Part shown: positions 32,447 through 33,770 of the stretch, piece by piece | How positions within the stretch are numbered: position 1 is the stretch's first letter | Layout: each line of letters starts with the position of its first letter | DNA from: Shackletoniella antarctica | GTDB lineage: Bacteria > Cyanobacteriota > Cyanobacteriia > Phormidesmidales > Phormidesmidaceae | Reading direction: 5' to 3' | Assembly (NCBI GenBank): GCA_003241845.1 | Contig: QBMN01000027.1 | Span: 1 to 33,770, forward strand | DNA length: 33,770 bases | The notes under the pieces: generated by a model | Seen by the model: the letters and a program-made list of their open reading frames with translations, nothing else | Databases searched by the model: none | What the model was told of the DNA's origin: nothing | Program-made: the position numbers and the translations under genes

Positions 32447-33025
32447 TCAAGTCAGATCGCGCCGCCCTTCTAGGGCACGGGCCAGGGTGACCTCGTCGGC
32501 GTATTCTAAATCGCCCCCCATGGGCAAACCAAAGGCGATGCGAGTGACCCGCGTGAAGGGCTTGAGCAACTGCCCGACGTAGAGGGTGGTCGTGTCACCC
32601 TCAATACTGGGGCTAATGGCCATGATCACCTCCTGGGTGCTCTCCTGGCTGACCCGGTGCACCAGGGGGCCAATGTTGAGCTGCTCAGGGCCAACGCCGT
32701 CCATGGGCGAGATCAGCCCCCCCAGCACGTGGTAGCGGCCCCGATACTCGCGGGTTTTCTCAATGGCGATTACGTCCCGTGAGTCGGCTACGACGCAGAG
32801 GGTGTGTGGGTCGCGGCTGGGGGCTCGACAGATCTCGCACACCGGGTCTGCCGACAGGTGAAAGCACACTGAGCACTGGCCCACCTGGCTCTTGGCATCG
32901 AGCAGCGCTTGGGCTAGGGCCTGCACCTCGCTCTGGGGGCGCTTGAGAATGTGCAGCGCTAGACGCTGGGCCGACTTGGGGCCAACCCCCGGCAGCCGCT
33001 GAAATTCTTCGATTAGTCGTGCCAA
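32447..33025 (-). CDS. recR: Recombination mediator RecR
   Basis: Protein of at least 192 residues. RecR helps load RecA on gapped DNA with RecF and RecO. The helix-hairpin-helix [17 protein letters not shown], the four-cysteine zinc finger (CSVC ... CEIC), the Toprim region ([27 protein letters not shown] in parts) and [15 protein letters not shown] are visible. The first standard start in frame is TTG 33025. The codons just upstream read Y-T-R-P-L before ARLIEEF, which matches the usual RecR N-terminus, and AAGGAG lies 9 bases before an in-frame ATC at 33040-33038. The true start may therefore be that ATC. It is divergent from the hypothetical gene at 33156. Confidence 0.94.
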   Translation of the reverse strand: MARLIEEFQRLPGVGPKSAQRLALHILKRPQSEVQALAQALLDAKSQVGQCSVCFHLSADPVCEICRAPSRDPHTLCVVADSRDVIAIEKTREYRGRYHVLGGLISPMDGVGPEQLNIGPLVHRVSQESTQEVIMAISPSIEGDTTTLYVGQLLKPFTRVTRIAFGLPMGGDLEYADEVTLARALEGRRDLT

Positions 33026-33049
33026 GGGACGGGTGTAGATGGGGCCAGG

Positions 33050-33055
33050 CTCCTT
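33050..33055 (-). promoter_or_regulatory. Shine-Dalgarno of recR pointing to an ATC start
   Basis: Read on the minus strand this is AAGGAG. It lies 9 bases before ATC (33040-33038) and 24 bases before TTG 33025. Normal spacing favours initiation at or near the ATC. Confidence 0.5.
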
Positions 33056-33072
33056 GCACTGCTCTCTGTCTC

Positions 33073-33121
33073 AATTGTACGGGCAAGGCTGTTATGTGGG
33101 GAATTGTACGGGCAAGGCTGT
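33073..33121. repeat. 20-bp direct repeat in the recR/hypothetical gene promoter region
   Basis: AATTGTACGGGCAAGGCTGT occurs at 33073-33092 and again, exactly, at 33102-33121, a 29-base period. It lies between the divergent recR start and the plus-strand gene start at 33156. Its AATTGTA-x-GGGC core recurs after that gene. Confidence 0.75.
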
Positions 33122-33155
33122 ACGGAGCAGGGATGCCTATGGCAGACTTGTGCCT

Positions 33156-33527
33156 ATGACAGACCTGAGCGGCATGTGGCTGGGCACCTACTGGCAGCGG
33201 GAGACGCCAACCCGCTTTGAGACGACGCTGGTGCAGGGGGGCAACACCCTCAGCGGCAGCGTGCTTGACGATGGCTATCTGGGGGAGGCACAGCTCAGCG
33301 GTACGGTGACGGGTCGTCAGGTGCGGTTTGTGAAGCGATATATTGCCCAGAGCGTGCCCTCCATTGACTACATCGGTACAGTCTCAGAGGACGGCGATCG
33401 CATCACCGGGCAGTGGAGTATTGCTGGGTTTGACAGCGGCCCCTGGGAAGCCCACCGCAGCGAAGACGACCTCACCATCAGCTGGCAGAACGTTATGGCG
33501 CGAGACCTAGTGTCTACCTCTAGCTAG
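33156..33527 (+). CDS. Hypothetical protein, lipocalin-like beta-rich
   Basis: Protein of 123 residues that I cannot assign to a named family. It starts MTDLSGMWLGTYWQRETPTRF and has an alternating pattern of short strands and turns (FETTLVQGGNTLSGSVLDD, LSGTVTGRQVRFVKRY, YIGTVSEDGDRITGQWSI), suggesting an all-beta barrel. I chose ATG 33156, because the residues encoded upstream overlap the direct repeats and the recR leader. No signal peptide or membrane segment is seen. The repeated S-G-x-W/G and D-G-D-x-I-x-G-x-W phrasing is also found in cyanobacterial proteins of unknown function, from memory. It is flanked by related short repeats on both sides. Confidence 0.7.
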   Translation: MTDLSGMWLGTYWQRETPTRFETTLVQGGNTLSGSVLDDGYLGEAQLSGTVTGRQVRFVKRYIAQSVPSIDYIGTVSEDGDRITGQWSIAGFDSGPWEAHRSEDDLTISWQNVMARDLVSTSS

Positions 33528-33553
33528 AGATCGGCCACCGATTTTACAGGGGG

Positions 33554-33600
33554 CAAATTGTAGAGGCCAAATTGTAGGGGCCAAATTGTAGGGGCCAAAT
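33554..33600. repeat. 14-bp tandem repeat CAAATTGTAGGGGC
   Basis: Three copies (33554-33567 with one mismatch, 33568-33581, 33582-33595) and a partial CAAAT. It sits 27 bases after the stop of the hypothetical gene. The core AATTGTAGGGGC differs by one base from the core of the direct repeat upstream of that gene. Confidence 0.8.
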
Positions 33601-33689
33601 AGCACTCGCCCAGAGGAACTGGGGGTAACCAAAAGAATTTAGCGCAAGTTGAGGTTCTGTGCCTAGACTGGCATTTTTTTTAGCTAGAA

Positions 33690-33770
33690 ATGCCTAAAAT
33701 TCGCCGTATTCATGGCAGCCGTATTCATGACGACTTGAGCGCTGTGGATGTTGTGGGCGGGGTGCAGGGG
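33690..33770 (+). CDS. Start of an unidentified gene, cut by the window edge
   Basis: From ATG 33690 the frame is open to the window end (27 codons, MPKIRRIHGSRIHDDL...). No family is recognisable from so little. There is no clear Shine-Dalgarno, and the TTTTTTTT run before it may be leader sequence. It may be only a chance frame. Confidence 0.3.
   Translation, partial: MPKIRRIHGSRIHDDLSAVDVVGGVQG

Noticed and set aside
33554-33600. CRISPR array
   Set aside because: Units are 14 bases in direct tandem without spacers, and no cas gene is in the window.

Overview
The window looks like chromosomal DNA of a moderately GC-rich cyanobacterium. The evidence is frequent HIP1 octamers (GCGATCGC, e.g. 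at 850, 2057, 2750 and in many genes) and lineage-typical genes: rpaB, the light-repressed hibernation factor lrtA, tocopherol homogentisate phytyltransferase, DUF2288 and DUF2811 proteins, and pilB-pilT-pilC beside grpE-dnaK. A filamentous Leptolyngbya/Nodosilinea-like host is my guess; the sequence does not prove it.

Layout. 1-1.8 kb is an AT-rich accessory edge with a NucS-like PD-(D/E)XK nuclease and a DUF29 protein. 1.8-9.0 kb holds housekeeping genes: an orphan RppA-like response regulator, a DUF924 protein and a metallophosphoesterase (both minus strand), a DciA-like DUF721 protein, lipB, the hibernation factor, a glutaredoxin and radA. 9.5-14.1 kb carries rpaB followed by the lipid-initiation genes plsX, fabH, fabD and plsC. 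14.1-17.8 kb continues on the plus strand with a DUF2288 protein, an AI-2E-type membrane protein, homogentisate phytyltransferase and a geranylgeranyl-reductase-family flavoprotein. 17.8-22.5 kb is the type IV pilus motor set pilB-pilT-pilC on the minus strand. 22.9-28.5 kb, divergent to it, is grpE, dnaK, dnaJ, a TusA-like protein and rsgA. 28.5-29.1 kb is a long gene-poor segment with direct repeats and a palindrome. The rest holds a DUF2811 protein, a PQQ-type sugar dehydrogenase lipoprotein, two tandem histidine-phosphatase paralogues (one apparently inactive), recR, a hypothetical protein flanked by related repeats, and the start of a further ORF.

How the genes work together. plsX, fabH, fabD and plsC cover initiation of fatty-acid synthesis and acyl transfer to glycerol phosphate. 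Homogentisate phytyltransferase consumes phytyl diphosphate, and the adjacent reductase family could supply it. PilB, PilT and PilC power and anchor pilus extension and retraction. GrpE, DnaK and DnaJ form a chaperone machine. RadA, RecR and the DciA-like protein belong to DNA repair and replication.

I found no CRISPR array, prophage, complete transposon, tRNA or rRNA, and no convincing wholly new system. The best leads are: a tandem histidine phosphatase that has lost its nucleophilic histidine and a core arginine; recR, whose probable N-terminus lies upstream of any standard start codon, behind a good Shine-Dalgarno at an in-frame ATC; a repeat-like tract inserted in frame in radA; repeat-flanked gene 33156-33527; and the 28.5-29.1 kb repeat segment.
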